DNA of 64,000 nucleotides from Pseudomonas entomophila L48 (lineage in GTDB: Bacteria; Pseudomonadota; Gammaproteobacteria; Pseudomonadales; Pseudomonadaceae), in contig NC_008027.1 in the NCBI RefSeq assembly GCF_000026105.1, positions 1,938,001 through 2,002,000 of the forward strand, given 5' to 3'. The notes beneath the pieces were generated by a model. It saw only the letters and a list, made by a program, of their open reading frames with translations. It was not told where the DNA came from and did not search any database. The translations under genes were made by a program, and so were the position numbers. This document shows, in pieces, positions 27,354-35,499 of this stretch (its first letter is position 1; every line of letters begins with the position of its first letter).

Positions 27354-28112
27354 ATGCTCGACCACGTGGTTTCCCAGGTGCTTGCCCTCAACGTACGCCT
27401 GTTGGCTTGTCGCGAGCGCCTGGCCGCGGATACCGACAGCGAGGCGCTGCATGACCTGCGCATCGCCCTGCGCCGCCTGCGCAGCTTGCTGCGGCCTTTG
27501 CGCGAACTCCCGGGTGTCGAGCAACTGGAAAGCGCCACGGCGTCGCTGGGTACACTCACGACACCGCTGCGGGACCGTGAGGTGCTGGCGGCGCAACTGA
27601 TCGAGCATGGTCACCTGCAGGCGGGGCAGCGTCGGCTCGAGGGCAGGGCGCAGGCCTTCGCCGGTGTCGCGGCAAGCCCTCAGCTGGCGCGGGTGCTGGC
27701 GATCCTGGATGCGTTTCCGCTGTTTCTTCGGGCGGCGGACCGTGAGGGGTTGGTGAAGAATCTCCAGCGTCGCATCGACAAGCGCCTGGAAAAGCAGTGG
27801 CGCACGCTTGGCAAGGCGCTGGAAGACCCGGCCCACGATCGCCACCGCCTGCGCCTGCTGATCAAACGGGTGCGCTACGGCGACGAAGCCTACCCGCAGC
27901 TCGAGCATGCCCGCAGGTCGCTGCAACGGTTGCTCAAGCGCGCGCAGGGTGACCTGGGCGACTGGCACGACCGAGTGCAATGGCTGCTGCAGGTGCGCGA
28001 ACACAGCGACCTGGCCGGTTGCAAGGTGGCCTGGGAGCGTGAGCTGCATGCGGCCGAGCGTCGCTCCGACATCACCCTCGAAGCCCTGCGCGAGGCCTTG
28101 GCGCGTCGATAG
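27354..28112 (+). CDS. CHAD domain protein
   Basis: A 252-residue all-helical cytoplasmic protein. The CHAD pattern of conserved His and basic residues is present: ALHDLRIALRRLRSLLRPLR near the N-terminus, and DRHRLRLLIKRVRYGDEAYP then LGDWHDRVQW in the C-terminal half. CHAD domains bind inorganic polyphosphate, so a role at polyphosphate granules is possible. It lies 15 bp after the lipoprotein gene and 81 bp before a thioesterase gene. No CYTH phosphatase domain is fused to it. Confidence 0.85.
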   Translation: MLDHVVSQVLALNVRLLACRERLAADTDSEALHDLRIALRRLRSLLRPLRELPGVEQLESATASLGTLTTPLRDREVLAAQLIEHGHLQAGQRRLEGRAQAFAGVAASPQLARVLAILDAFPLFLRAADREGLVKNLQRRIDKRLEKQWRTLGKALEDPAHDRHRLRLLIKRVRYGDEAYPQLEHARRSLQRLLKRAQGDLGDWHDRVQWLLQVREHSDLAGCKVAWERELHAAERRSDITLEALREALARR

Positions 28113-28193
28113 CCGCTGCAAATGACCGATATGCGGGCTGCCGCCGAAGCGGCCGCTGGTTAAGATCGAGACTTTTGCGCAGGAGCCTGGGGC

Positions 28194-28991
28194 ATGAACT
28201 TCACTGATTTGATAGCGGCGGCGCGCGCGCACCCCGAGGCGGTCAGCGTGCCGGCCAGCTGGGCGCAGGGGCGGGCGGTATTCGGTGGGCTGATGGCGGC
28301 GATGGTGCACGAGGCGATGCGCCAGAAGTTGGTGGATGATCGCCCGGTGCGATCGCTGGCCATCACCTTCGTCGGCCCCGCGGCACCGGATGTACCGATC
28401 AGCCTTGAAGTCGAAGTGCTGCGCGAGGGCAAGGCGGTCAGCACGCTGCTTGGGCGGGCGGTGCAGGATGGCCAGGTAGTGACCTTGGTGCAGGGTAGCT
28501 TCGGTGCCGGGCGCCCGTCGGCAGTCGCGGTCGAGGCGCAGCCGGCCATGGCCATCAAGCCGCTGGAGCAATCGGCGCCTGAGCTGCCTTATATCAAGGG
28601 TGTGACCCCCGAGTTCATGCGTCATGTGGCATTGCGCTGGTCGATTGGGGGCCTGCCGTTCAGTGGCAACGATTCGCGGCACATGGGTGGCTGGGTGCGC
28701 TTGCGCGATGTGGCCGAGGGACCGGTGGAGGTGGCGCATCTACTGGCGCTGGTCGATGCCTGGCCACCAAGCCTGATGCCGTTCCTCAAGCAACCTGCCG
28801 CCGGCAGCACCTTGACCTGGACCATCGAGTTCATTCAGCCCATGCCCAGGCTGTCGACCCTGGACTGGTGCCGCTACGTCGTCGAGACCGAGCATGCGCG
28901 TGATGGCTATGGGCATGCCGCGGCGGCGTTGTGGACGGCGCAAGGGGAGTTGCTGGCGTTGAGTCGGCAGACGGTGACCGTTTTCGCTTGA
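28194..28991 (+). CDS. Acyl-CoA thioesterase family protein (TesB-like double hotdog)
   Basis: A 265-residue protein with two hotdog halves. The first contains GRAVFGGLMAAMVHEAM and PVRSLAITFVGPAAPDVPIS; the second contains MGGWVRLRDVAEGPVEVAHL, LLALVDAWPPSLMPFL and LTWTIEFIQPMP. The Asp in the DAWPPS segment is a candidate catalytic residue. It probably hydrolyses acyl-CoA in the cytoplasm, but chain-length preference cannot be judged. It starts after GAGCCTGGGGC and is followed by a REP doublet. Confidence 0.85.
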   Translation: MNFTDLIAAARAHPEAVSVPASWAQGRAVFGGLMAAMVHEAMRQKLVDDRPVRSLAITFVGPAAPDVPISLEVEVLREGKAVSTLLGRAVQDGQVVTLVQGSFGAGRPSAVAVEAQPAMAIKPLEQSAPELPYIKGVTPEFMRHVALRWSIGGLPFSGNDSRHMGGWVRLRDVAEGPVEVAHLLALVDAWPPSLMPFLKQPAAGSTLTWTIEFIQPMPRLSTLDWCRYVVETEHARDGYGHAAAALWTAQGELLALSRQTVTVFA

Positions 28992-29010
28992 GCGCTGGTG
29001 CTCATGCCCT

Positions 29011-29097
29011 CTGTAGGAGCGGCTTCAGCCGCGATGCCGGCAACGCGGTGTCTGGTACCCGCTTCGCGGGTGATCGCGGCTAAAGCCGCTCCTACAG
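29011..29097. repeat. REP doublet
   Basis: CTGTAGGAGCGGCTTCAGCC on the left and GGCTAAAGCCGCTCCTACAG on the right, inverted, with a GCGGGTG spacer. It fills the gap between two convergent genes. Confidence 0.87.
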
Positions 29098-29098
29098 A

Positions 29099-29467
29099 TC
29101 AATGGCGGTGCTTGTGCCGTTCACGCCACGCACGCCACCAGGCGCCGCTGAGGACGAACCGCGGGAAGGTGATGAACTGTTCGGTCAGCAGCCGTTGCAC
29201 GGCATCCTTGCGGTTGGCGAAAGGCTCGGGTTGTTCGGTCTCCAGACGATGCCCCTGGCGTTGCAGGCCCAGGCCGGCGATCAAGGCGATGATGCCCACG
29301 GCAATCTGCGACAGCTCCAGGGCGAACAACCCCGACAGCACCAGCAGCGCTCCCAGGATGAACAGCGGCACGGCGATCAGGTGCAGGACCAGGTTGGTCG
29401 GGTGGCGGTGATTGTGGTGGTAGCCACGCCATTGCCAGGCGGGCAGGTTGGGCAGTCGTTTGCTCAT
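29099..29467 (-). CDS. Mpo1-like (DUF962) small membrane protein
   Basis: A 122-residue protein with two hydrophobic segments (LVLHLIAVPLFILGALLVLS and QIAVGIIALIAGLGL). The N-terminal GYHHNHRHPTNLVLHLIAVP fits the His-rich signature of Mpo1-like proteins, whose yeast member is a dioxygenase of 2-hydroxy fatty acids. The C-terminal part is basic and contains FITFPRFVLSGAWWRAWRER. The ATG at 29467 (MSKRLPNLPAWQW) is chosen. The family assignment is from pattern only and the biochemical role here is open. Confidence 0.65.
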   Translation of the reverse strand: MSKRLPNLPAWQWRGYHHNHRHPTNLVLHLIAVPLFILGALLVLSGLFALELSQIAVGIIALIAGLGLQRQGHRLETEQPEPFANRKDAVQRLLTEQFITFPRFVLSGAWWRAWRERHKHRH

Positions 29468-29555
29468 GGACAGGTTCCTCACAAGGATGTCCAAAGCTTA
29501 GTGCGGCCCCCGGGCGGGGGCCAATCGAGGCTGGCTATGGTGGCTATAGCATGGC

Positions 29556-29721
29556 CTAGTGTCCTGTCTCGGAAATAAGCTGTTCACTTTTGGCGGCGTC
29601 TTGGGCGCCCGGCCGGCGTTGCCACTCCTCGCCATAGCCCTGCTATGACTCGTCGCGGCGCCTTGTCCGAACACCCAAGCCACTCGCCAAAAGTGAACGT
29701 ATTTCCGAGACAGGACACTAG
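29556..29721. mobile_element. 166-bp MITE-like element with long terminal inverted repeats, at the stop codon of a chemoreceptor gene
   Basis: The ends are inverted copies: CTAGTGTCCTGTCTCGG leads in at 29556 and CCGAGACAGGACACTAG closes at 29721. Similarity continues inward for about 38 bp on each side (TTCACTTTTGGCG and CGCCAAAAGTGAA). The element proper reads GTGTCC...GGACAC and is bordered by TA on both sides, which looks like a TA target duplication as made by IS630/Tc1-type transposases. There is no open reading frame for a transposase. The centre has a small hairpin (CATAGC...GCTATG). Confidence 0.82.
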
Positions 29722-31196
29722 AGCTTGAGCTGGCCGATCGCCTTGTTCAACTCGCCGGCCAGGGTGGCCAGCTCGCTGCTGGTGGTGGCCGAGCCCACGG
29801 TCTGCTGCACGGTCTCTTCGGTGACATCGCGGATGCTCACCACCGCACGGTTCATCTCTTCGGCGACCTGGCTCTGCTGCTCGGCTGCCACGGCGATTTG
29901 CGTATTGCTCTCGCGCATCTGCGCCACCGCGCTGGTGATCTCGGCCAGGGCCTCCCCGGCCTCGCGGGCCTGCTTGACGCAATCGTCGGCCTTGTACGAG
30001 CTCTCCTGCATGAAATCCACCGCGTCACGGGTGCCGGCCTGCAGGTCGGCGACCATGGTGGTGATCTCATCGGTGGAGGTTTGCACGCGCTTGGCCAGGT
30101 TGCGCACTTCGTCGGCGACCACGGCGAAACCACGGCCCAGGTCACCGGCCCGGGCTGCCTCGATGGCCGCGTTGAGGGCGAGCAGGTTGGTCTGTTCGGC
30201 GATGCTGTGGATCACCCCGACCACGCCGTTGATCTTCTGGCTGTCGTCGGCCAGCTGACGGATCATCTCGGCGGTCTGCTGCACGCCGCTGGACAGGCCG
30301 GCGATCGAGTCCTGCACGCGGCTGACCACGGCCTGGCCGCTGCCGGCGAGGGTGTCTGCGGCCTGCGACAGGTCGCGGGTGGCGCCGGCATGCTGGGCGA
30401 TGTGGTGCACGGTGGCGGTCATTTCGTTGATCGCCGTGGCGGCCTGGTCGGTCTCGCTCTGCTGGCCGATCATGCCGTGGCGTACTTCGCTCATGCTGCC
30501 GGCCAGGCGTGCAGCACCGGAGTCGAGCTGGGCGGCAGTGCGCGCCACGGTGCTGACCACGCGGTGGTAAGTGGCTTGCATGGCGTTGAAGGCCCCTGCC
30601 ATCTGGCCAACCTCGTCGCCGCAGGCCAGCGGAACACGGGCCGAGAGATCACCGGTTCTTTCGACGTGGAGCATCACGTCCTTGAGCGTGTTGAGCTGGC
30701 TGAGCAGGAAGCGGATCAGCAACTGCGAGGCGCACAGCATCGCCAGCATCAGGATCAGCACACACACCGCATAGTTGCTGAAGCGATCGAAATAGACCTG
30801 GCGCAGGCTCGGCGATTGGGCGAGGACGGCCAGGTGCTGGTCGCCCTGGCGAATCACCTGGGCGCCGAACAGCGGGTTGTCGCCGAGGATCCAGGCGGTG
30901 GGCAGGGCGACCCAGCCTTGGGCATCGCGCAGGGCTTCCAGTGGTTCGCCGGCAAAGGTGGGCGTCTGGCCGGTGCGCCAGGTGATCAGGTTGCCTTGGG
31001 CGGGCAGGGGCTGCCCGGCTGGCCAGGCGGCCAGCAGCTGGGCCTGGCTCTGCACCTGGGCCTCGACACCGTTGGCGCGGGCCTGTTGCTCCAGGTATAC
31101 GGCGTAGAGCACGAGCATCAGGGTGGTGACGAACGCCACCGCGTTGACGGCCCAGAACTTGTACTTCAGGGAAATATTGCTAAGCCAGGCACCCAT
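29718..31196 (-). CDS. Methyl-accepting chemotaxis protein
   Basis: A 492-residue transmembrane receptor. TM1 ([22 protein letters not shown], about 13-34) is followed by a short periplasmic domain of about 120 residues. TM2 ([20 protein letters not shown]) leads into a HAMP domain and the signalling hairpin ([35 protein letters not shown]). The ATG at 31196 ([15 protein letters not shown]) gives the best topology. The stop codon TAG at 29718-29720 is formed by the end of the MITE plus its TA duplication. No C-terminal CheR-docking pentapeptide is seen. The ligand is unknown. Confidence 0.93.
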   Translation of the reverse strand: MGAWLSNISLKYKFWAVNAVAFVTTLMLVLYAVYLEQQARANGVEAQVQSQAQLLAAWPAGQPLPAQGNLITWRTGQTPTFAGEPLEALRDAQGWVALPTAWILGDNPLFGAQVIRQGDQHLAVLAQSPSLRQVYFDRFSNYAVCVLILMLAMLCASQLLIRFLLSQLNTLKDVMLHVERTGDLSARVPLACGDEVGQMAGAFNAMQATYHRVVSTVARTAAQLDSGAARLAGSMSEVRHGMIGQQSETDQAATAINEMTATVHHIAQHAGATRDLSQAADTLAGSGQAVVSRVQDSIAGLSSGVQQTAEMIRQLADDSQKINGVVGVIHSIAEQTNLLALNAAIEAARAGDLGRGFAVVADEVRNLAKRVQTSTDEITTMVADLQAGTRDAVDFMQESSYKADDCVKQAREAGEALAEITSAVAQMRESNTQIAVAAEQQSQVAEEMNRAVVSIRDVTEETVQQTVGSATTSSELATLAGELNKAIGQLKL

Positions 31197-31282
31197 GGTA
31201 GGTCTTCTCTGAGTTGGCGGAAACATTATTGGCAAGGTGCCATCATTGTGCCCGCCAAGGCCAGAACCCTTCTTGATATGCG

Positions 31283-32089
31283 TCAAGAAACCTCAGGCAG
31301 TCCAAAGAAAGCACGTGCGCAGGCCGTGGTGTGAGCCGCAGTGTGTTCGACCGTTTCGCCGCGATGCAGGGCCACCTCGCGCAGCACTTCGGGCAGGAAG
31401 GCCGGTTCGTTGCGGCCGTTCTTCGGTTTCGGGCGCAGGCTGCGTGGCAGCAGGTAGGGCGCGTCGCTTTCCAGCATCAGGCGGCCTGCGGGGATGTTGC
31501 CCACCAGTGGATGCAGGTGAGTACCGCGACGCTCATCGCAGATCCAGCCGGTGATGCCGATATGCAGGTCCAGGTCGAGGTAGGCGAACAGCGCCTGGCG
31601 TTCGCCGGTGAAACAGTGCACCACGGCGGCGGGCAACTGGTCGCGGTAGCCTTTGAGGATGGCCAGCAGGCGCTCGCTGGCGTCGCGCTCGTGGAGGAAT
31701 ACGGGCAGGCGCAGCTCAACGGCCAAGGCAAGTTGGGCTTCCAGCGCTTTCTCCTGCAGGGGGCGAGGGGAGAAGTCGCGGTTGAAGTCCAGGCCGCATT
31801 CGCCCACGGCCCTGACCCTGGGTTGCGCGAGCAGGTCGCGCAGTTGCCGCTCGCTGTCGGCATTCCAGTGGCTGGCGTCGTGGGGGTGCACACCTGCGGT
31901 GCTGAACAGGCGTTGGCCGGTCTCATCCAACTGCTGGCACAGTTCGAGTGCGGCATGGCTCGCGTCGAGGCTGGTGCCGGTGAGGACCATCTGTGCCACG
32001 CCGGCCTGCACGGCGCGTTCGACGACGGCTGCTTGCTGGTCGTGAAAACTGCTGTTGGTCAGGTTGACGCCGATATCGATCAGTTGCAT
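31283..32089 (-). CDS. tatD: TatD family metal-dependent deoxyribonuclease
   Basis: A 268-residue TIM-barrel metallohydrolase. The N-terminus [16 protein letters not shown] matches true TatD, which departs from the DxHxH form of paralogues. Other motifs are [66 protein letters not shown] and [15 protein letters not shown]. TatD acts as a 3'-5' exonuclease on DNA, including damaged ends. The ATG at 32089 is chosen. The gene lies 86 bp upstream of the chemoreceptor gene and is divergent from mltF. Confidence 0.93.
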   Translation of the reverse strand: MQLIDIGVNLTNSSFHDQQAAVVERAVQAGVAQMVLTGTSLDASHAALELCQQLDETGQRLFSTAGVHPHDASHWNADSERQLRDLLAQPRVRAVGECGLDFNRDFSPRPLQEKALEAQLALAVELRLPVFLHERDASERLLAILKGYRDQLPAAVVHCFTGERQALFAYLDLDLHIGITGWICDERRGTHLHPLVGNIPAGRLMLESDAPYLLPRSLRPKPKNGRNEPAFLPEVLREVALHRGETVEHTAAHTTACARAFFGLPEVS

Positions 32090-32211
32090 GTTGCTACCTC
32101 GTGCCGCGGGGCGGCCAGCATAGCAAAAACCGGTAAGACGCGAAAAATTCAAGAACTTCAAACGTTTGCCGTTGTCTTTTGCAGCCATTTATCAAGGATC
32201 GATCACAGCAC

Positions 32212-33654
32212 ATGGTGCTTGCCAACCCCTTACGGACCCTATCCTCCATGCTGCGAACCTTGCTGATCACGTTACTGGCGTGCGGGGCGATCATGATCGG
32301 GGCAGCCCATGCCGCCCAGCCGGGGCCCCAGCAGCATGTGCCGGCCGGCCAGGTGCGCGACTTGGAACAGGTGCGCTCGAGCAAGGTGCTGCGGGTACTG
32401 GTCAACCAGAGCCGTAATAGCTCCGGCGAGGTCAAGGGTGAGCCAGTAGGCGTTGAATACTATCGGTTGAGGTCGCTGGAGCACGCCCTCAATGCGCGTG
32501 CTGCCGATGATCAGGAAATCCGCCTGAAGATCATTCCGCGGGCCAAGGAGCAGCTGATCGGCGCCTTGCTGCGCGGCGAGGGGGATCTGGCCGCGCCCGG
32601 CGAACTGCTCGATCCGACCCTGGTGCTGGGCGTCGAAGCCAGTGCGCCGGTGGTGGACCAGGTGCCCTTGCTGCTGGTCGGGCGCAAGGGCGACCGTAGC
32701 TACAGCCATGTCGAGCAGTTGTCCGGACGCACCATCGCCTTGACCAGTGCCAGCGCGGCTGGTGCGGCGATCCAGGTCATCAACCAGCAGCTGCAATTGC
32801 GCAAGCGGGCGCCGATCAAGGTGGAGTGGGTCGACCCGACGTTGGCGGTGGAGGATGTGCTGGAAATGGTCCAGGCCGGTATCTACCCGCTGACCGTGGT
32901 CGAGCGGCCCATCGCCCAGCGTTGGGCGCGGGTGATGCCACGCTTGCGCCTGGACAGCAAGGTGGCGTTGGCGCAACCCGGGGCCATGCGCTGGTATGTG
33001 CGGCGCGAAGCGCCCCAGCTGAAGGCCGCGGTCGATCACTTCCTGGCCAGTTACCGGGCGCCGGAGAACCAGGATGCCGCGTTCGAGCGCATCTACCGCC
33101 GCCAGTACCGGGTGCACAACCCGCTGGCCAGCAAGGACCGCCAGCGCTTGGCGTCGTTGCGCCCGGTGCTGCAGAAGCATGGTGGCGACCTGCAGATCGA
33201 CTGGCTCAACCTGGCGGCCCTGGCTTACAAGGAGTCGACCCTGGACCCTACTGCAAGGGGCATGGGGGGGGCCCATGGGCTGATGCAGATCACCCCGTCG
33301 GCGGCCAAGCGTGTCGGGGTCGGCAACACCGCCACGGTCGACGGCAATGTCCAGGCCAGTGCGCGCTACCTGGCGATGATCCGCCGGCGCTTCTTCGCCA
33401 GCCCCCAGCTCAACGAGCGCGAGCGCATGGCGTTCGTCCTGGCGGCCTACAATCTCGGGCCTGAGCGGGTGCAGGCCATGCGCGCCGAGGCGCGCAGGCG
33501 TGGCCTCAACGGCAACCAGTGGTTCTTCCAGACCGAACGTGTCGCCATGGAGCAGGTCGGCATGGGGCCGGTGAACTTCGTCAACAGCGTGAACAAGTAC
33601 TTCCTGGCGTTCAATCGCGAGCGGGCTTCGCTCGAGCGGGTGGCAAAGCGCTGA
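32212..33654 (+). CDS. MltF-like membrane-bound lytic murein transglycosylase
   Basis: A 480-residue envelope enzyme. An N-terminal signal (MLRTLLITLLACGAIMIGAAHA) is followed by a periplasmic solute-binding-like domain (SKVLRVLVNQSRNSSGEVKG to LFAS-type LKAAVDHFLASY) and a C-terminal SLT domain. The catalytic Glu341 lies in LAALAYKESTLDPTARG, with GLMQITPSAAKRVGV and FVLAAYNLGPERV following. This two-domain layout is that of MltF, which cleaves peptidoglycan to 1,6-anhydro products. ATG 32212 has an upstream AAGGA, though distant; ATG 32248 would also give a good signal peptide. Confidence 0.87.
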   Translation: MVLANPLRTLSSMLRTLLITLLACGAIMIGAAHAAQPGPQQHVPAGQVRDLEQVRSSKVLRVLVNQSRNSSGEVKGEPVGVEYYRLRSLEHALNARAADDQEIRLKIIPRAKEQLIGALLRGEGDLAAPGELLDPTLVLGVEASAPVVDQVPLLLVGRKGDRSYSHVEQLSGRTIALTSASAAGAAIQVINQQLQLRKRAPIKVEWVDPTLAVEDVLEMVQAGIYPLTVVERPIAQRWARVMPRLRLDSKVALAQPGAMRWYVRREAPQLKAAVDHFLASYRAPENQDAAFERIYRRQYRVHNPLASKDRQRLASLRPVLQKHGGDLQIDWLNLAALAYKESTLDPTARGMGGAHGLMQITPSAAKRVGVGNTATVDGNVQASARYLAMIRRRFFASPQLNERERMAFVLAAYNLGPERVQAMRAEARRRGLNGNQWFFQTERVAMEQVGMGPVNFVNSVNKYFLAFNRERASLERVAKR

Positions 33655-33675
33655 TTGATCGAATTTATCGATTTT

Positions 33676-33698
33676 AAAGTCGCATTTTTTGCGATTTT
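33676..33698 (+). terminator. Terminator after mltF
   Basis: TCGCA and TGCGA separated by T residues form a short stem with flanking A and T runs (AAAG before, TTTTATTA after). It lies 21 bp beyond the mltF stop in an AT-rich stretch. Confidence 0.5.
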
Positions 33699-33765
33699 AT
33701 TATCTGTGTTTTTGATTAAGATGGCGCTCATCCAACACACACCTGCTCAAACAAGGAAGCAAGAA

Positions 33766-34200
33766 ATGAACAACTCCCTCAAAGCCCTGTTCGCCACCCG
33801 TGCCGGTTTCGGCCTGAGCGTCGTGCGTATCCTGGTCGGTGTCATCTTCATGGCCCACGGTGCCCAGAAGCTGTTCGGCCTGTTCGGCGGCTACGGCCTG
33901 GAAGGCACCGGCCAGTGGATGGAGAGCATCGGCCTGGCGCCGGGCTACTTCATGGCCCTGCTGTCCGGCAGCGCCGAGTTCTTCGGCGGCCTGGCCCTGG
34001 TGGTCGGCCTGCTGGCCCGCCCAGCGGCGCTGGCCCTGACCGTGACCCTGGTCGTGGCGATTTTCTCGGTGCATATCGGCAACGGCCTGTTCATGTCCAA
34101 CAACGGTTATGAGTTCGCCCTGGCCTTGATGGCCGGTACCGTGGCGGTGCTGATCGAGGGTGCGGGCCGGCTGTCGCTGGATCGACTGATCGCTCGCTGA
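33766..34200 (+). CDS. DoxX family membrane protein
   Basis: A 144-residue protein with four predicted membrane helices (FGLSVVRILVGVIFMAHGAQ, FMALLSGSAEFFGGLALVVG, ALALTVTLVVAIFSVHI, FALALMAGTVAVLIEGAG). The HGAQKLFG and GSAEFFGGLALVVGLL motifs are typical of the DoxX family of unclear, redox-related function. The ATG at 33766 follows CAAGGAAGCAAGA. It is a single gene between a terminator and a REP doublet. Confidence 0.92.
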   Translation: MNNSLKALFATRAGFGLSVVRILVGVIFMAHGAQKLFGLFGGYGLEGTGQWMESIGLAPGYFMALLSGSAEFFGGLALVVGLLARPAALALTVTLVVAIFSVHIGNGLFMSNNGYEFALALMAGTVAVLIEGAGRLSLDRLIAR

Positions 34201-34211
34201 TGCAGGGGCTT

Positions 34212-34298
34212 GTGTAGGGGCGGCTTTAGCCGCGATGCAGCCGACGCGGTGCCTGGCACCCGCTTCGCGGGTGATCGCGGCTAAAGCCGCTCCTACAG
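34212..34298. repeat. REP doublet
   Basis: GTGTAGGGGCGGCTTTAGCC (one base off the family consensus) is inverted as GGCTAAAGCCGCTCCTACAG. Confidence 0.85.
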
Positions 34299-34344
34299 AG
34301 GTGACGCAGGGCTGAGGCTGGCGCGATTACGTTTGAACATCCGC

Positions 34345-34373
34345 TTGTAACTTCAAGCGTCAGCCTCTAGCAT
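34345..34373 (+). promoter_or_regulatory. Sigma-70 promoter of the riboswitch-led transcript
   Basis: TTGTAA (34345-34350) and TAGCAT (34368-34373) with a 17-bp spacer predict a start at about 34380, exactly where the first paired strand of the downstream RNA fold begins. Confidence 0.6.
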
Positions 34374-34378
34374 ACGGA

Positions 34379-34451
34379 CTGCGCCGATTTAAACAGCTAC
34401 TTGCGGGGCGCAGGAGAAGCCCCCGATGGGTCATCCGAAATACCGCTAAAG
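34379..34451 (+). promoter_or_regulatory. SAM-II-like riboswitch aptamer
   Basis: P1 is CTGCGCC (34379-34385) with GGCGCAG (34407-34413), 7 bp. Its loop starts with GATTTAA (34386-34392), as in the known SAM-II core, and ends with TTGCGG (34401-34406). The latter can form a pseudoknot with CCGCTAA (34443-34449), leaving an unpaired U (34447) opposite U, the pattern used by SAM-II to contact the SAM sulfonium. GAAATA precedes the 3' strand, like the conserved A-rich linker. The linker is longer than usual and holds a small GATG-GGT-CATC hairpin. The match comes from remembered SAM-II sequence, not a search. Confidence 0.65.
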
Positions 34452-34464
34452 CGCTGGTTCGGTG

Positions 34465-34508
34465 ACGCCTCCCACCGCTGCCCAGCGGGTTCAGCGAGGC
34501 GGAGAGAG
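34465..34508 (+). promoter_or_regulatory. Hairpin abutting the ribosome binding site (candidate expression platform)
   Basis: ACGCCT (34465-34470) can pair with AGGCG (34497-34501), enclosing a perfect CCGCTG-CC-CAGCGG hairpin. The stem runs into the purine-rich ribosome site GGAGAGAGA (34501-34509), just before the ATG at 34514. Refolding here could control translation. Confidence 0.45.
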
Positions 34509-34513
34509 ACTCC

Positions 34514-34822
34514 ATGAGTTGCCCACGTACCAGTGTCTGTTTGACCCCCCTGGCCAAGAATCAGGCCTCCCGTACCCCGCGCATCCTGCTCGGCGGCCAG
34601 CATCAACCCACGCTTTTGCGCAATCTCGACGGTTTCTCCCGCCGCAAGGGCCAGGCTTGCGCCTTCCTCATCCAGTTCTCCGATACCTGTGATCAGCTCG
34701 ATCAGTACGGCAACGACCGCTTCGACCTGGCCGTGATCCCGGCCCCCGCGGCCGAAGATGCCGCCGAAGTCATCGGCCAGCTGACCCGCATCGCTCGCCA
34801 AGGCTTGATCACACGCCCTTGA
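34514..34822 (+). CDS. Unknown 102-residue protein downstream of SAM-II-like leader
   Basis: I do not recognise a family. Codon use has the strong GC3 bias of real genes, and GGAGAGAG lies 6 bp before the ATG. The protein is soluble with five Cys residues. It begins MSCPRTSVCLTPLAKNQ, has a basic middle (LLRNLDGFSRRKGQ), a central DTCDQLDQYGNDRFDLAVIP and a C-terminal helix (AEDAAEVIGQLTRIARQGL). There is no signal peptide or membrane segment. The leader structure suggests its level follows intracellular SAM. It is not a known methionine biosynthesis enzyme. greB follows 90 bp later. Confidence 0.72.
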   Translation: MSCPRTSVCLTPLAKNQASRTPRILLGGQHQPTLLRNLDGFSRRKGQACAFLIQFSDTCDQLDQYGNDRFDLAVIPAPAAEDAAEVIGQLTRIARQGLITRP

Positions 34823-34900
34823 TCGGCATGTCGCCGGCGTACGTTTTTCGCTAAGCTCGGTCACTCGGTGGGCGCCCTGGCGCCTGCCGCGGATGCACTG

Positions 34901-35386
34901 AGGAGGCAGTCGTTGAGCACCAATATCATCACAACAGAAGGTCATGAAGCCCTGAAGAAAGAGCTCGACCATCTGTGGCGGGTCTATCGCCCGGAAATCA
35001 CCCAGAAGGTGACCTGGGCGGCATCGCTTGGCGATCGCAGCGAGAACGCCGACTACCAGTACAACAAGAAGCTGTTGCGCGAGATCGATCGTCGCGTGCG
35101 CTACCTGCGCAAGCGCCTGGAGGATGTCAAGGTCGTTTCCTATTCACCGCAACAGGAAGGCAAGGTGTTCTTCGGGGCCTGGGTCGAGATCGAGAATGAT
35201 GAAGGCGATCAACTGAAGTTTCGCATTGTCGGTTATGACGAGATCCATGGGCGCAACGACTACATCTCGATTGATTCGCCCATGGCTCGTGCCCTGCTCA
35301 AGAAGGAGGAGGGCGACGAGGTGGTGGTGCACACGCCCACGGGCGAGGCCACCTGGTATGTCAATACCATCAGTTACACACCGTAG
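34901..35386 (+). CDS. greB: Transcription elongation factor GreB (TTG start at 34913; ribosome site from 34901)
   Basis: The coding part is 34913-35386, 157 residues. GreB stimulates transcript cleavage in backtracked RNA polymerase. The N-terminal coiled coil carries the conserved acidic tip (WAASLGDRSENADYQYNKKLLREIDRRVRYL), and the C-terminal FKBP-like domain includes FFGAWVEIENDEGD and YISIDSPMARALLKKEEGDE. A TTG start is chosen because GreB proteins begin MSTNIITTEGHEALKKEL and AGGAGG (34901-34906) is 6 bp upstream. No in-frame ATG is nearby. Confidence 0.95.
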   Translation, partial: RRQSLSTNIITTEGHEALKKELDHLWRVYRPEITQKVTWAASLGDRSENADYQYNKKLLREIDRRVRYLRKRLEDVKVVSYSPQQEGKVFFGAWVEIENDEGDQLKFRIVGYDEIHGRNDYISIDSPMARALLKKEEGDEVVVHTPTGEATWYVNTISYTP

Positions 35387-35397
35387 GGCTCGTTCGC

Positions 35398-35483
35398 CTG
35401 TAGGAGCGGCTTCAGCCGCGATCACCCGCGAAGCGGGTGCCAGATACGCGGCGCCCCCATCGCGGCTGAAGCCGCTCCTACAG
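35398..35483. repeat. REP doublet
   Basis: CTGTAGGAGCGGCTTCAGCC on the left, GGCTGAAGCCGCTCCTACAG on the right, between convergent greB and the ABC permease gene. Confidence 0.87.
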
Positions 35484-35499
35484 AGACCCGGGCTGAGCC

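Larger units (their letters stand above)
34201..34513. other. 313-bp gap: REP doublet, promoter and structured leader
   Basis: From left to right it holds a REP doublet (34212-34298), a good sigma-70 promoter (34345-34373) and a structured leader of about 134 nt (34380-34513) that begins with a SAM-II-like fold. Confidence 0.75.

Noticed and set aside
34340..34510. Glycine, fluoride, cobalamin or guanidine riboswitch as explanation of the leader
   Set aside because: Their signature boxes are absent, while the GATTTAA, TTGC and GCTAA elements in register fit the SAM-II fold.
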